Below, one piece after another: positions 18,613 to 26,482 of a stretch of DNA of 64,000 nt; the first letter of the stretch is position 1, and each line of letters begins with the position of its first letter. The stretch is taken from the NCBI RefSeq assembly GCF_008180445.1, contig NZ_VTER01000005.1, forward strand, positions 248,001-312,000, read 5' to 3'. The notes below the pieces were generated by a model. The model saw nothing but the letters and a program-made list of their open reading frames with translations, was not told where the DNA came from and searched no databases. Origin of the DNA: Bacillus_AB infantis_B (GTDB lineage Bacteria; Bacillota; Bacilli; Bacillales; Cytobacillaceae). Made by a program: the position numbers and the translations under genes.

Positions 18613-18637
18613 CCGACACAATGCTTAAAAGTGTTGG
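18613..18637. promoter_or_regulatory. Candidate second operator, imperfect palindrome
   Basis: CCGACAC and GTGTTGG face each other across 11 bases (6 of 7 positions pair). It shares the ACAC/GTGT half-sites with the palindrome inside the MMPL promoter and lies 28 bases before the TetR start codon, so may mediate autoregulation. Confidence 0.45.
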
Positions 18638-18664
18638 AAAACGCAAAAAGAAAGGAATCTGGTT

Positions 18665-19234
18665 ATGACCTCTCCCAAAATGGACCGGCGCAAAAAATAT
18701 ACAATAATGGTATTGAAAGACAGCCTCATGAAGCTATTGAAGGACAAGCAGATCTCCTATATCACCGTCAAAGAAATCTGCAGTCTCGCCGACATCAACC
18801 GCTCCACATTTTATTCCCACTACACCGACCAATATGACCTCCTGGACACCATCGAAGACGAAATCATCCAGGACATGCAGGGCTATATGAGCCAGTACAA
18901 CTTCGAAAAAGAAGACCAGGCCCTCCAAATGATCGAAAAACTGCTCGAATACTTCGCCAGCAAACACGAAGTATGCACCACCCTCCTCAACGAAAAAACA
19001 AACACAACCTTCGAAACAAAAGTCATAAAGTTCGCCCACCAGGTCTTCATGACCAGCTGGCTCGCCGACACCGCGTACGATGAAAACCTTTCTGAATACC
19101 TCAGCACCTTCATCATCAGCGGCAGCATCCATGCGATAAAGAAATGGCTCAATAATGGAATGGACCATACTCCGAGGGAGATGGCGGAGATTATTAACGG
19201 GGTGATTAATCGGGGGTTGTTGGGGGTGCGGTGA
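18665..19234 (+). CDS. TetR/AcrR family transcriptional regulator (divergent from MMPL)
   Basis: 189 aa. The N-terminal TetR helix-turn-helix reads VKEICSLADINRSTFYSHYTDQYDLLDTIE (about residues 40-70), matching the AcrR pattern with the RSTFYSHY recognition helix. The C-terminal ligand domain (to GVINRGLLG) is of the 'TetR_C' DhaS-like type. The ATG follows AAAGGAA. It is transcribed away from the MMPL/YhgE-like operon and probably represses it and itself through the ACAC/GTGT palindromes between them. The middle of the gene uses unusually many C-ending codons (18840-19080) compared with its neighbours, which could mean recent transfer. Ligand unknown. Confidence 0.88.
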   Translation: MTSPKMDRRKKYTIMVLKDSLMKLLKDKQISYITVKEICSLADINRSTFYSHYTDQYDLLDTIEDEIIQDMQGYMSQYNFEKEDQALQMIEKLLEYFASKHEVCTTLLNEKTNTTFETKVIKFAHQVFMTSWLADTAYDENLSEYLSTFIISGSIHAIKKWLNNGMDHTPREMAEIINGVINRGLLGVR

Positions 19235-19256
19235 GGTGGGAGGGGCGGTTTTTTTG

Positions 19257-19330
19257 GGGGCCAGGGGGTTGGGCCAGGGGGTCAGGTCCCTTGGCTCGGT
19301 TTGAGCCAGGGGGTCTGTCCCCTTGGCTCA
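19257..19330. repeat. REP-type palindrome cluster
   Basis: A truncated GGGCCAGGGGGTT piece followed by GGGCCAGGGGGTCAGG...TTGGCTC and GAGCCAGGGGGTCTG...CTTGGCTCA. It sits between convergent genes; its right end gives the TGA that would end the repaired NUDIX frame. Confidence 0.9.
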
Positions 19331-19770
19331 AAACACCTCAGCAAAAAACGCCTTACTCTCCCCATGCGCCAGCCGCTCCAGGACCTCATCCCTCCTAACA
19401 AATTCAACTTCATTAATCTCGCTGTCCTCTGCCTTCAAATCAGACTATCCCCCACATACTCAACAACAAACATCACCGTTTCCTGCCGGCTCCAGCCTGT
19501 TTTCTCAGCAAACTCCTTATCAAAATTAAAACAGATCTTTTCCTCCAGCTGCCTTATAATCCGATATTCAGCAGATCCTGTTTCCTCTGCCAGCTCTCTT
19601 AAGATTGCGGCCTTAAGATCTTCATCGCTATCCTCGACCCCGCCCTTAGGGAAATCCCACTCCCCTTTCATATGTCCTTCCGAAGGTTTTAAAGCACTTC
19701 TTTTAACCTTATGAACCAAAAGGTATTCCTCTCCCTGGAATACGATGGCCCCAACAGCATTTCTAATCAT
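19328..19770 (-). pseudogene. NUDIX hydrolase with a C-terminal frameshift
   Basis: NUDIX pyrophosphatase (Ap4A hydrolase/ADP-ribose-like). The NUDIX box is intact: GGVEDSDEDLKAAILRELAEETG (GX5EX7REUXEEXGU), about residues 43-65. The continuous frame stops early after VVEYVGDSLI at 19435 (111 aa). The overlapping frame immediately continues DLKAEDSEINEVEFVRRDEV then LERLAHGESKAFFAEVF and stop at 19328, a normal NUDIX C-terminus. One extra base near 19440 (CTG GAT TTG) would restore a ~147-aa enzyme. Catalytic residues are upstream of the lesion, so a shortened product could fold poorly or not at all. Confidence 0.8.
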
Positions 19771-19788
19771 TCGGCATTCTCCTTATTT

Positions 19789-19855
19789 GAGCCACAGGGA
19801 CAGACCCCCTGGCCCAGTTTCAAAAAAGAGCCAAGGGGTCTGTCCCCCTGGCTCA
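19789..19855. repeat. REP-type bipartite palindrome
   Basis: GAGCCACAGGGACAG...CTGGCCC, CAAAAAA spacer, GAGCCAAGGGG...CCCTGGCTCA. The terminal TCA (+) is the TGA stop of the minus-strand gene ending at 19853. Confidence 0.95.
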
Positions 19856-21871
19856 TTTATCCAGCTTTACATGTATAACATTATCCAATTTTCTGGTTGT
19901 GCTGTATCCGAAGATTTCCAGGTTTTTAGGGATTATGTTGTCCCCTGGTATTTCTATTTTTTCGACAGTAATATAATGACGGGGATTTTCGAGTTCCATA
20001 TAGACGGCATTCGTTAATTCGTTCATGTCGTATTCTTCGCCATTCTCATCAACAAAGATTCCTTCAGAACTCATATTCATGGATTGATTGTCGCCTTCTT
20101 CTGTCATGATGTTGAAGTATAGCGACTCATACGCCCGATTCTTGATTTCATAATTGCTGATGGCTATTGTAGTAGGCCGTCCGATGTCCATCTCTTCAAT
20201 TGTGATTGTGCTGCCGGCATAATCAAAGGTTTGCGGGTATGTTTTTGAAGCATCGAGGGCAATGGTTTTATAATCATTTATGGATAGATAGGCCCTATTA
20301 AAGTGAATTTCCACTTCATCTGTTTCAGTTTCGAATATAGGGTCAAAGTATGACTGGTAGCTATCCCATGAACCTGCTGCATAGCCGCCGCCATATGGAT
20401 TCACCTTCAGCTTTTTGCCGTTCATTTTCAGATGGACAAAATCAATCATGTCTATCCTTTTCTCTTCCTGTTCGTTTTTGATAATATATTGCAGAACGGT
20501 TGATGTTGGCGCAATGATCAGTTTTTCCAGCTGAACAGGGATTCCTTCAATATTTACTATGTCTTTCATTGGATACTCTGTTGAAGGCAGTTTGGTTACA
20601 GGCACTTTTATATTCCAGTCTCCCCTTTTAACAGCAGGGGCAGAGGAATCACCCATGATTCTAGCTAATTTTGATACTTCAAGATTGAGCATCCCGCTAT
20701 CCCCTTTAAGCGGCGGCAGGCTGACTTTTCCATGGAAGACATTCTGCTTTTTCTTATTTAATTCTGAATCCGGGTCAGGGGGCAGGTATTGGGGATAGAT
20801 ATCCGTACTTAAGACCTTCCGTTCATCCTTCACAGAAACACCATCACCATAATTAATAACATATTGTTTGTTTTCCTTTGTATCTTCTATCTCATAAAAA
20901 AGCAGCGTCTGAAACTCATCAGCAATCACGCTCTTAATCTTGATTTTAACCCCATTACTCTCCGCTTCAAGGTTCAGCCTTTCACCCAGGTCTGCCTTGA
21001 GAAAAGCCCGCAGCTCCGGGTCTTCCTCTGTCCACTTATAATAAACGTCAGCAAAAGCTCCTGTAAAAAATCCGGTACACATAACTAAAGCAAAGACGCC
21101 CGCAGCAATAAAAGTTCTTCTATTGCGCTTACCAATCTTTTGCTGCCTGCCTTTTTCCGTCTCACCAATACGTTCCTTGACGCCCTCCATAAACCCGGGC
21201 GGCATCTGAAATTCCTCAAGAGTTTCCGTAAACTGCAATATCACTTCCTGAAAAGAAGCCAAATCCGCCTGGCACTTCTGGCAGTGGTACACATGCTTTT
21301 CAAACTCAATCTTCTCTGGCCTTTCGAGGTTTCTTTCGAGGTAATCCAAGTAAAACCTCTGATACTCCGGGCAGCCATTGAATTGTTCCCCTCGAATCTG
21401 CTTTTCTCTTAAAGAATGGATTCCGGCAGCCAGCAGATCCTTCATTTGTTCTTGCGAAATCTGAAGCAGACCGGCTGTTTCATCTATCGATAGTCCTTTA
21501 ATATAGGTAAAAATTAGAGCTTCTCTCTCCTGCCCGTTCAACTGGCCAAGAGTCTGGAATAGCTCATCATGCTGGCCGCCTTCTTGTGAGATCTCGGTGA
21601 TTTTTGCGGCCGCAAGCTCCCTGCATTTATGTATAAAAGTTGCTGTCACCCTTGCCTCGAATGACAATTTGCTTTTTACTTTAGGAAAATCCTTTTGTAC
21701 TTCCAGAATGGACTGGTAAAAGAGCTCTTCCAGCTGCTGCTCATTCCTAAGATAAGACCAGCCAAGCACATAAAGAGACCGCTGATGCTTCTCGAACCAA
21801 TGAACAATCGACTCTAAATCATTTTGAATAATATTTGGTAAACCAGCATTCACTTTATTTGGGATGATCAA
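19853..21871 (-). CDS. Sigma factor / anti-sigma fusion membrane protein (paralogue 1)
   Basis: 672 aa with an unusual order of parts. Residues 20-90 resemble sigma-70 region 2 (WFEKHQRSLYVLGWSYLRNEQQLEELFYQ). Residues 100-160 resemble region 4 (LGQLNGQEREALIFTYIKGLSIDETAGLL). Residues 163-205 form a zf-HC2 anti-sigma zinc motif H193-x3-C197-x2-C200. One membrane helix follows (254-275, FIAAGVFALVMCTGFFTGAFA). The large outer part resembles DUF4179/DUF5643-type anti-sigma tails. So a sigma factor seems permanently tethered to its own anti-sigma and sensor domain. Start TTG 21871 after AAAGGGGGG. The stop lies within a REP. A close tandem paralogue follows upstream. Release by proteolysis is a possible inference. 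Confidence 0.85.
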   Translation of the reverse strand: MIIPNKVNAGLPNIIQNDLESIVHWFEKHQRSLYVLGWSYLRNEQQLEELFYQSILEVQKDFPKVKSKLSFEARVTATFIHKCRELAAAKITEISQEGGQHDELFQTLGQLNGQEREALIFTYIKGLSIDETAGLLQISQEQMKDLLAAGIHSLREKQIRGEQFNGCPEYQRFYLDYLERNLERPEKIEFEKHVYHCQKCQADLASFQEVILQFTETLEEFQMPPGFMEGVKERIGETEKGRQQKIGKRNRRTFIAAGVFALVMCTGFFTGAFADVYYKWTEEDPELRAFLKADLGERLNLEAESNGVKIKIKSVIADEFQTLLFYEIEDTKENKQYVINYGDGVSVKDERKVLSTDIYPQYLPPDPDSELNKKKQNVFHGKVSLPPLKGDSGMLNLEVSKLARIMGDSSAPAVKRGDWNIKVPVTKLPSTEYPMKDIVNIEGIPVQLEKLIIAPTSTVLQYIIKNEQEEKRIDMIDFVHLKMNGKKLKVNPYGGGYAAGSWDSYQSYFDPIFETETDEVEIHFNRAYLSINDYKTIALDASKTYPQTFDYAGSTITIEEMDIGRPTTIAISNYEIKNRAYESLYFNIMTEEGDNQSMNMSSEGIFVDENGEEYDMNELTNAVYMELENPRHYITVEKIEIPGDNIIPKNLEIFGYSTTRKLDNVIHVKLDK

Positions 21872-21894
21872 CTTGTTCCCCCCTTTATTTCCTA

Positions 21895-21900
21895 ATTATA
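21895..21900 (-). promoter_or_regulatory. Candidate -10 box of sigma/anti-sigma paralogue 1
   Basis: TATAAT on the minus strand, 23 bases before the TTG start. The same TATAATTAGGAAATA context recurs in front of paralogue 2. No -35 match exists: that position falls inside the adjoining REP. Confidence 0.45.
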
Positions 21901-21909
21901 CCTGCTAGT

Positions 21910-21976
21910 GAGCCATGGGGACAGACCCCCTGGCCCAATCTCAAAAAAGAGCCAAGGGACCTGTCCCCTTGGCTCA
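21910..21976. repeat. REP-type bipartite palindrome
   Basis: GAGCCATGGGGACAG...CTGGCCC, CAAAAAA spacer, GAGCCAAGGGACC...CCTTGGCTCA. It separates the two sigma/anti-sigma paralogues and supplies the TGA stop of paralogue 2. Confidence 0.95.
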
Positions 21977-24016
21977 ATTCAGCAAAATCTCAAAAACGTC
22001 ATCCAGATATTTCGTTGCTCTATACCCATAGATCTCAAGTGCTTTGGGTATCACATTTTTTTCATGTATCTTGATGCTTTCTACTGTAGTCAGATAACGA
22101 GGTGTCTTAAGTTTTTCAAAATCAGAAGGTGTTATTTTAGTCATATCATGTTCTTTTCCATTTTTATCAACGAGGACACCCTCAGTTCCAATCTCGATTG
22201 AAATATCTTCTTCTTTCTCAGGTACAATATTAATATTAAGCGAGTCATATGCTCGATCTTTGACATCATGATTGCTTATGACGATAGTGGTTGGATGCCC
22301 AATTTGAAACTTGTCGATCGAGATGGTGCTGCCCGCATATTCGAAAGTTTGAGGATATTCTTTTTCAGCGTCCAGTTTAACAACTTTATCATCTTGAAAA
22401 GATAAATACGCCATATCCAAATAAATCTTAAACTGGTCTGTTTTCTTTTCAAATAGAGGTTCAAATTGTGCTTGGTAAGCATAATCTGAGCTGGTCATGC
22501 CGCCATATAGGTCAGATTTCAATTTCTTATTATTAACTTCCAGCTGATCAAAATTAATGCTATTTAACCGTTTTTCGGGCAAGTTATTTCTGATTCCATA
22601 ATTTAGAATGGTTGATGTTGGTGCAAGGGTCAGCTTATTCAGCCAAACGGTAACCCCCTCAACAACAATTTCTTCATCCATCTCATACTCGGTGGAAGGA
22701 AGTTTGCTGACAGGAATTTCAAAGTTCCACTTTCCTTTTTCATAACCTGCGTTCCCATAAGAATTAAACGCGTTCTGAACAGAGGAAACATCCGGTAACC
22801 TCAGTAACTGATCAATATTTAATTTGATTGTCCCGCTATCCTCTTTGAGTGGCCTCAGACTCATTTTTCCATGATAAACGCTCTGTTCCTTCCTGTTTAA
22901 ATCCGACTCCAAGTCAGGAGGCTCGTACTCAGGATAGAATTGCTCACTCATGATTTTCCTTTCATCTACAACAGTAACCCCATCTTCATAGTCTATCCAA
23001 TATTGATTGCTTTCCTTCATATCTTCAATTTCATAAAAAACAAGCGTCTGAAACTCATCAGCAATCACACTCTTAATTTTTATCCTTACCCCGTTATTCT
23101 CTGCTTCCAAGTTCAGCCTTTGACCAAGGCCTTCCTGCAAAAAAGCACGCAGTTCCGGATCTTCTTCTGTCCAGGAATAATAAACCTTCGCATATGCCCC
23201 TGTAAAAAATCCGGTACACACAACTAAAACAAAGATGCTCGCAGCAGTAAAAGCAATTCTATTCCATCTGCCAGCCTTTTGCTGCCTGTGTTTTTCTGTT
23301 TCAGCAATACGCTCGCTGATGCCCTCTATAAATCCGGCCGGCACTTGGAATTCCTCAAGGGTTTCCGCAAGCTGTAATGTCACTTCCTGAAAAGAAGCCA
23401 GATCACCCTGACAGTCCAGGCAATGATAAATATGCTTTTCGAAATCAATCTTTAGCGGTCTGTCCATGTTCCGCCCAAGATAATCTAAGTAAAACTTTTG
23501 GTACTCCACACAGCCATTAAAATGCTCCCCATGCCTAAGTCCATTTCTGAGCGACTGGATTCCAGAAACCAGCAGCTCCTTTACCTCTATAACGGAAAGC
23601 TGAAGAAGGCTGGCTGTTTCCTCAGCAGACAGTCCCCTTAAATAGGTAAAAACAAGTGCTTCTCTCTCTTGCCCATTTAACTGATTAAGCGCGTTGAATA
23701 ATTCCCGATGCACATCACTTTCCTCTGAAGCTTCTAAACTCACGGTTGCAGCAAGCTCCCGGCACTTATGTATAAAAACCTTTGTTACCCATGTATCAAA
23801 TGTTGTTTTGCTTTTTATTTTTGGAAAATCCTTCTGTGCTTTTAATATAGTCTGGTAGAAAAGCTCTTCCAAATGCTGCTGATTCCTAAGATAAGACCAG
23901 CCTAATATGTAAAGAGACCGCTGATGCTTCTCGAACCAATCAACAATTGACAGAAAATCGTTTCTACTAATATCCTCAGGTAAATCAGCATTCACTTTAT
24001 TTGGGATGATCAACAT
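21974..24016 (-). CDS. Sigma factor / anti-sigma fusion membrane protein (paralogue 2)
   Basis: 680 aa, same architecture as the downstream neighbour and plainly a tandem duplicate. Sigma region 2 (WFEKHQRSLYILGWSYLRNQQHLEELFYQ), region 4 (LNQLNGQEREALVFTYLRGLSAEETASLLQ), zf-HC2 (EKHIYHCLDCQGDL), a membrane helix (IAFTAASIFVLVVCTGFFTGAYA), then a ~400-residue outer domain with VYYSWTEEDPELRAF and SVIADEFQTLVFYEIED shared with paralogue 1. N-terminal halves are more alike than the outer C-terminal ends, which suggests the sensing part diverged. Start ATG 24016 after GAGGGGGGAAC. The stop is in a REP element. Confidence 0.85.
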   Translation of the reverse strand: MLIIPNKVNADLPEDISRNDFLSIVDWFEKHQRSLYILGWSYLRNQQHLEELFYQTILKAQKDFPKIKSKTTFDTWVTKVFIHKCRELAATVSLEASEESDVHRELFNALNQLNGQEREALVFTYLRGLSAEETASLLQLSVIEVKELLVSGIQSLRNGLRHGEHFNGCVEYQKFYLDYLGRNMDRPLKIDFEKHIYHCLDCQGDLASFQEVTLQLAETLEEFQVPAGFIEGISERIAETEKHRQQKAGRWNRIAFTAASIFVLVVCTGFFTGAYAKVYYSWTEEDPELRAFLQEGLGQRLNLEAENNGVRIKIKSVIADEFQTLVFYEIEDMKESNQYWIDYEDGVTVVDERKIMSEQFYPEYEPPDLESDLNRKEQSVYHGKMSLRPLKEDSGTIKLNIDQLLRLPDVSSVQNAFNSYGNAGYEKGKWNFEIPVSKLPSTEYEMDEEIVVEGVTVWLNKLTLAPTSTILNYGIRNNLPEKRLNSINFDQLEVNNKKLKSDLYGGMTSSDYAYQAQFEPLFEKKTDQFKIYLDMAYLSFQDDKVVKLDAEKEYPQTFEYAGSTISIDKFQIGHPTTIVISNHDVKDRAYDSLNINIVPEKEEDISIEIGTEGVLVDKNGKEHDMTKITPSDFEKLKTPRYLTTVESIKIHEKNVIPKALEIYGYRATKYLDDVFEILLN

Positions 24017-24051
24017 GTTCCCCCCTCTATTTCCTAATTATACCTGTTAGT

Positions 24052-24167
24052 GAACCGAGGGGACAGACCCCCTTGCCCAATCTCAAAGACCAGGGGGAGA
24101 GAGCCGCCGGGACAGACCCCCTTGCCCAATCTAAAAAAAGAGCCAAGGGACCTGTCCCCTTGGCTCA
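24052..24167. repeat. REP-type palindrome cluster, multi-unit
   Basis: Units GAACCGAGGGGACAG...CTTGCCC, a partial CCAGGGGG piece, GAGCCGCCGGGACAG...CTTGCCC and GAGCCAAGGGACC...CTTGGCTCA. An internal partial duplication is evident (GACAGACCCCCTTGCCCAAT occurs twice). The right end holds the degV-family stop codon. Confidence 0.92.
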
Positions 24168-25016
24168 CTCTTCTAATCCCGCCACCCCAAAACCACCGGC
24201 GCCAGAGTGGGTGGAGATCATGCCGCCTGCTTGAATCCACTTAACGTTTTTGAATCCAGCTTCTTCGGCGATTTCGTCCATCCGCTTCTTGATGTTTTCA
24301 TCAAGGCCGATTGAGTAAATGAAGTAAAGCTGCTCTCTGTCGATCTTGTAATCATTTAAATAATCCTGCATCATTTTTTCAGCCACAGTGCTCATCTTTC
24401 CGCGGTATTTTTTCGTTGAGACGAGCTTTCCGTCTACCAATTCTATGCAAGGTTTTATTTTTAAAAGTGTCCCGCCAAGGTACGCCATATTGCTTACGCG
24501 CCCGCCCGCTCTTAAGAAATCCAGGCTGCCCGGGATGAAAGCCAGCCTGGACTTTGGCACGATGCTTTCAATTTTACCAACCAGGGCTGCAGGATCAATG
24601 CCAGGTTCCTGTTCCAGCTGTTCTGCTGCGTAAATGACAACGGCAGCCAATCCGCCTGTCACATTCAGTGCATCGATCAGGAATAGATCTTCAAACTCTT
24701 CCGCTGCGATTACGGCATTCTGAAAAGAAGAAGAAGCTTTGCTTGTATATCCAATATGGATAATGATGCAATCCGGATAATCCTCTCTTATCTTCGCAAA
24801 AAACTCCTCGTATTCATAAGAGTTCGTTGACGTCGTGGAAGGGATCTTTTTCGTCCGTGCATAATAATCATAAATATCTTCAACCGGCAGATGGCCATCC
24901 AAATAATCCTTCCCATCCATTACGATGTGCATCGGAACCACCTGAACGTTATACCTTTCAGTTAAATCAGCCGGCAAATCAGCGCCGCTTTCAGTCGTGA
25001 GAATGATCTTTTTCAC
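24165..25016 (-). CDS. DegV family fatty-acid-binding protein
   Basis: Cytoplasmic fatty-acid-binding protein of the DegV/FakB fold; FakB-type members present fatty acids to the kinase FakA for phospholipid synthesis. Family landmarks: ILTTESGADLPADL at the N-terminus; PSTTSTNSYEYEEFF, with the TSxPS-like ligand loop; HIGYTSKASSSFQNA; RAGGRVSNMAYLGGTLLKIKPC, the most conserved DegV block. The C-terminal GAGGFGVAGLEE agrees with HxGPG-type endings (here HSGAGG). 283 aa, normal length. GTG start at 25016 with AGGAGGCG. Stop in a REP. Confidence 0.93.
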   Translation of the reverse strand: MKKIILTTESGADLPADLTERYNVQVVPMHIVMDGKDYLDGHLPVEDIYDYYARTKKIPSTTSTNSYEYEEFFAKIREDYPDCIIIHIGYTSKASSSFQNAVIAAEEFEDLFLIDALNVTGGLAAVVIYAAEQLEQEPGIDPAALVGKIESIVPKSRLAFIPGSLDFLRAGGRVSNMAYLGGTLLKIKPCIELVDGKLVSTKKYRGKMSTVAEKMMQDYLNDYKIDREQLYFIYSIGLDENIKKRMDEIAEEAGFKNVKWIQAGGMISTHSGAGGFGVAGLEE

Positions 25017-25037
25017 TTATTTCGCCTCCTAGTTAGA

Positions 25038-25102
25038 AGCCATGGGGACAGACCCCCTGGCCCAGTCTCAAAACGGGCCAAGGGACCTGTCCCCATGGCT
25101 CA
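25038..25102. repeat. REP-type bipartite palindrome
   Basis: AGCCATGGGGACAG...CTGGCCC, AAAAC spacer, GGGCCAAGGGACC...CCATGGCTCA. Terminal TCA is the stop of the minus-strand zinc-ribbon gene. Confidence 0.93.
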
Positions 25103-25612
25103 TTCCAGATTATTGATTGAAAGAATCATAGTCTTATAATGCCTTTGTTTTTGGGTCAAGGTTATTTCTGGATCATCATCTTCTTCTATTAAATGGGCAT
25201 ATTCTACACTCTGCCCGTTTTCCATCGCAGTATAGTATTTGCTATATAAGACTTCCAGCAGAGATTCATATTGATATAAGGATTCTGACACAATAAAATC
25301 CTGCTGCCTATTTGCCTGATACACAAAAATCTCAGAATCAAACTCTTCTCTTGTGATATATAGTTCTTTCTTATATTCGAATAAGAAAAAGTTCATTCTC
25401 TCTGTATACAAAATCATGCACTTTCTGATTGCCCTGGTTAACCTATTCATTTCTCGGTCGTATTCAGAAGTAGAGAAAACCATTCCTGTTTTCCCCGCTC
25501 TCTTGCAAGCCTTGCAAATATGCTGCCTGTGGCCCTTCCCGCTAAACTTTTCATTAGGCTTATCCATGCCGCATCCTATGCAAAAATGCCCGTGCTTTTT
25601 CTTCTTTCCCAA
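25100..25612 (-). CDS. Hypothetical zinc-ribbon protein, 170 aa
   Basis: No family recognised. The N-terminus has a basic GKKKKHGHF stretch, then a CIGCG...ICKAC zinc ribbon (CxxC-x20-CxxC, about residues 11-36) with a KRAGK tail. The rest is helical and acidic, rich in Tyr and Gln (SESLYQYESLLEVLYSKYYTAMENGQ). TTG start at 25612 with AAGGAG nine bases upstream, only 25 bases after the RQC-minor-1 gene, so co-transcribed. Probably a small nucleic-acid-binding partner of that protein (inference from context and zinc ribbon). Confidence 0.72.
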   Translation of the reverse strand: MGKKKKHGHFCIGCGMDKPNEKFSGKGHRQHICKACKRAGKTGMVFSTSEYDREMNRLTRAIRKCMILYTERMNFFLFEYKKELYITREEFDSEIFVYQANRQQDFIVSESLYQYESLLEVLYSKYYTAMENGQSVEYAHLIEEDDDPEITLTQKQRHYKTMILSINNLE

Positions 25613-25637
25613 TTGCTATTGCTCCTTATCTACAATC

Positions 25638-26396
25638 CTAATGCTCCCTATCGAAAAACTTTTCCAACTCGCGTGATTCCCGGCATCCGCTGCACCTCTT
25701 CGGAAATGCAAAACCCTTCTGTTTAAAAAATTGCTGTTCACCGATAGAAAAAGTGAATCTATCTCCGCACTCATAGCATTTTAATAGAAGATCTTGAGGA
25801 GCTGAACCTAATAAAGCTTCATCCAGTATCCTTTTTCGTTCCTTGGCTGCCTTGCCATCCTCCTGCTTATTATCTTCGAGCAGATTAATGGTTTCCCTAA
25901 TTGCGGCGCGGACTTTTTTATATTCATTTTTTTCCCATAACCGCAAGTAAGGGATAAATTCTTTGTTTCCGGATTCCTTGATTTTTTCCAACATCAAAAG
26001 GATCATCCCGCGGTTCCGATCCTTTAAATACAGCATATCCGGTTCCAGTACTCCCTGGTGGATCCAGTCCTTCCATTCATAGATCAGTTCATCGGCCATC
26101 TGGTCAGCTTCAATCAGCCAGCCCCTCTCCGTAAACACAATCATCGGGAGTTTCCCCTGATACTCTATATCCAGAAAGTCATGGTCCAGCATCCAGTCAA
26201 TTTTCCCCATCACTTCTTCCAGCTTTTCTGCCCGGTAATAACCGTAAACAGGGGACTTGTCCACTCCAAGCTTCAGCACCTTTTTCTCTTTTGAACCCTT
26301 CAAAATCTTGGCAAGAAGTGTCCTGCCTCCCTGAAGAATGATTTCATCTGCGCCCCTCAAAATAGCTTTTATTTCGCCATGAGATAAATCTGGCAT
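25638..26396 (-). CDS. RQC-minor-1 family DNA-binding protein
   Basis: 252 aa. The N-terminal RQC-like winged helix (LSHGEIKAILRGADEIILQGGRTLLAKILKGSKEKKVLKLG, with the YGYYRAEKLEEVMGKIDWMLDHDFLDIEYQGKLPMI wing) is the minor RQC type first noted in RecQ helicases but here standing alone. The C-terminus has a zinc cluster CYECG...CSGC. Probably binds structured DNA or RNA. The frame extends into the upstream REP as MAQKGVVIH, but AAGGAG is spaced for the ATG at 26396, so that start is chosen. Lies in a run of small zinc-binding proteins (25100-29080). Confidence 0.82.
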   Translation of the reverse strand: MPDLSHGEIKAILRGADEIILQGGRTLLAKILKGSKEKKVLKLGVDKSPVYGYYRAEKLEEVMGKIDWMLDHDFLDIEYQGKLPMIVFTERGWLIEADQMADELIYEWKDWIHQGVLEPDMLYLKDRNRGMILLMLEKIKESGNKEFIPYLRLWEKNEYKKVRAAIRETINLLEDNKQEDGKAAKERKRILDEALLGSAPQDLLLKCYECGDRFTFSIGEQQFFKQKGFAFPKRCSGCRESRELEKFFDREH

Positions 26397-26416
26397 ATGA
26401 ATGACAACTCCTTTTT

Positions 26417-26482
26417 GAGCCATGGGGACAGACCCCCTGGCCCACTTTCAAAACGAGCCAAGGGACCTGTCCCCCTGGCGCA
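26417..26482. repeat. REP-type bipartite palindrome overlapping a coding end
   Basis: GAGCCATGGGGACAG...CTGGCCC, AAAAC spacer, GAGCCAAGGGACC...CCCTGGCGCA. On the minus strand the right half is read through as the last codons of the DUF1835 gene, which stops at a TGA inside the spacer. Confidence 0.92.
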
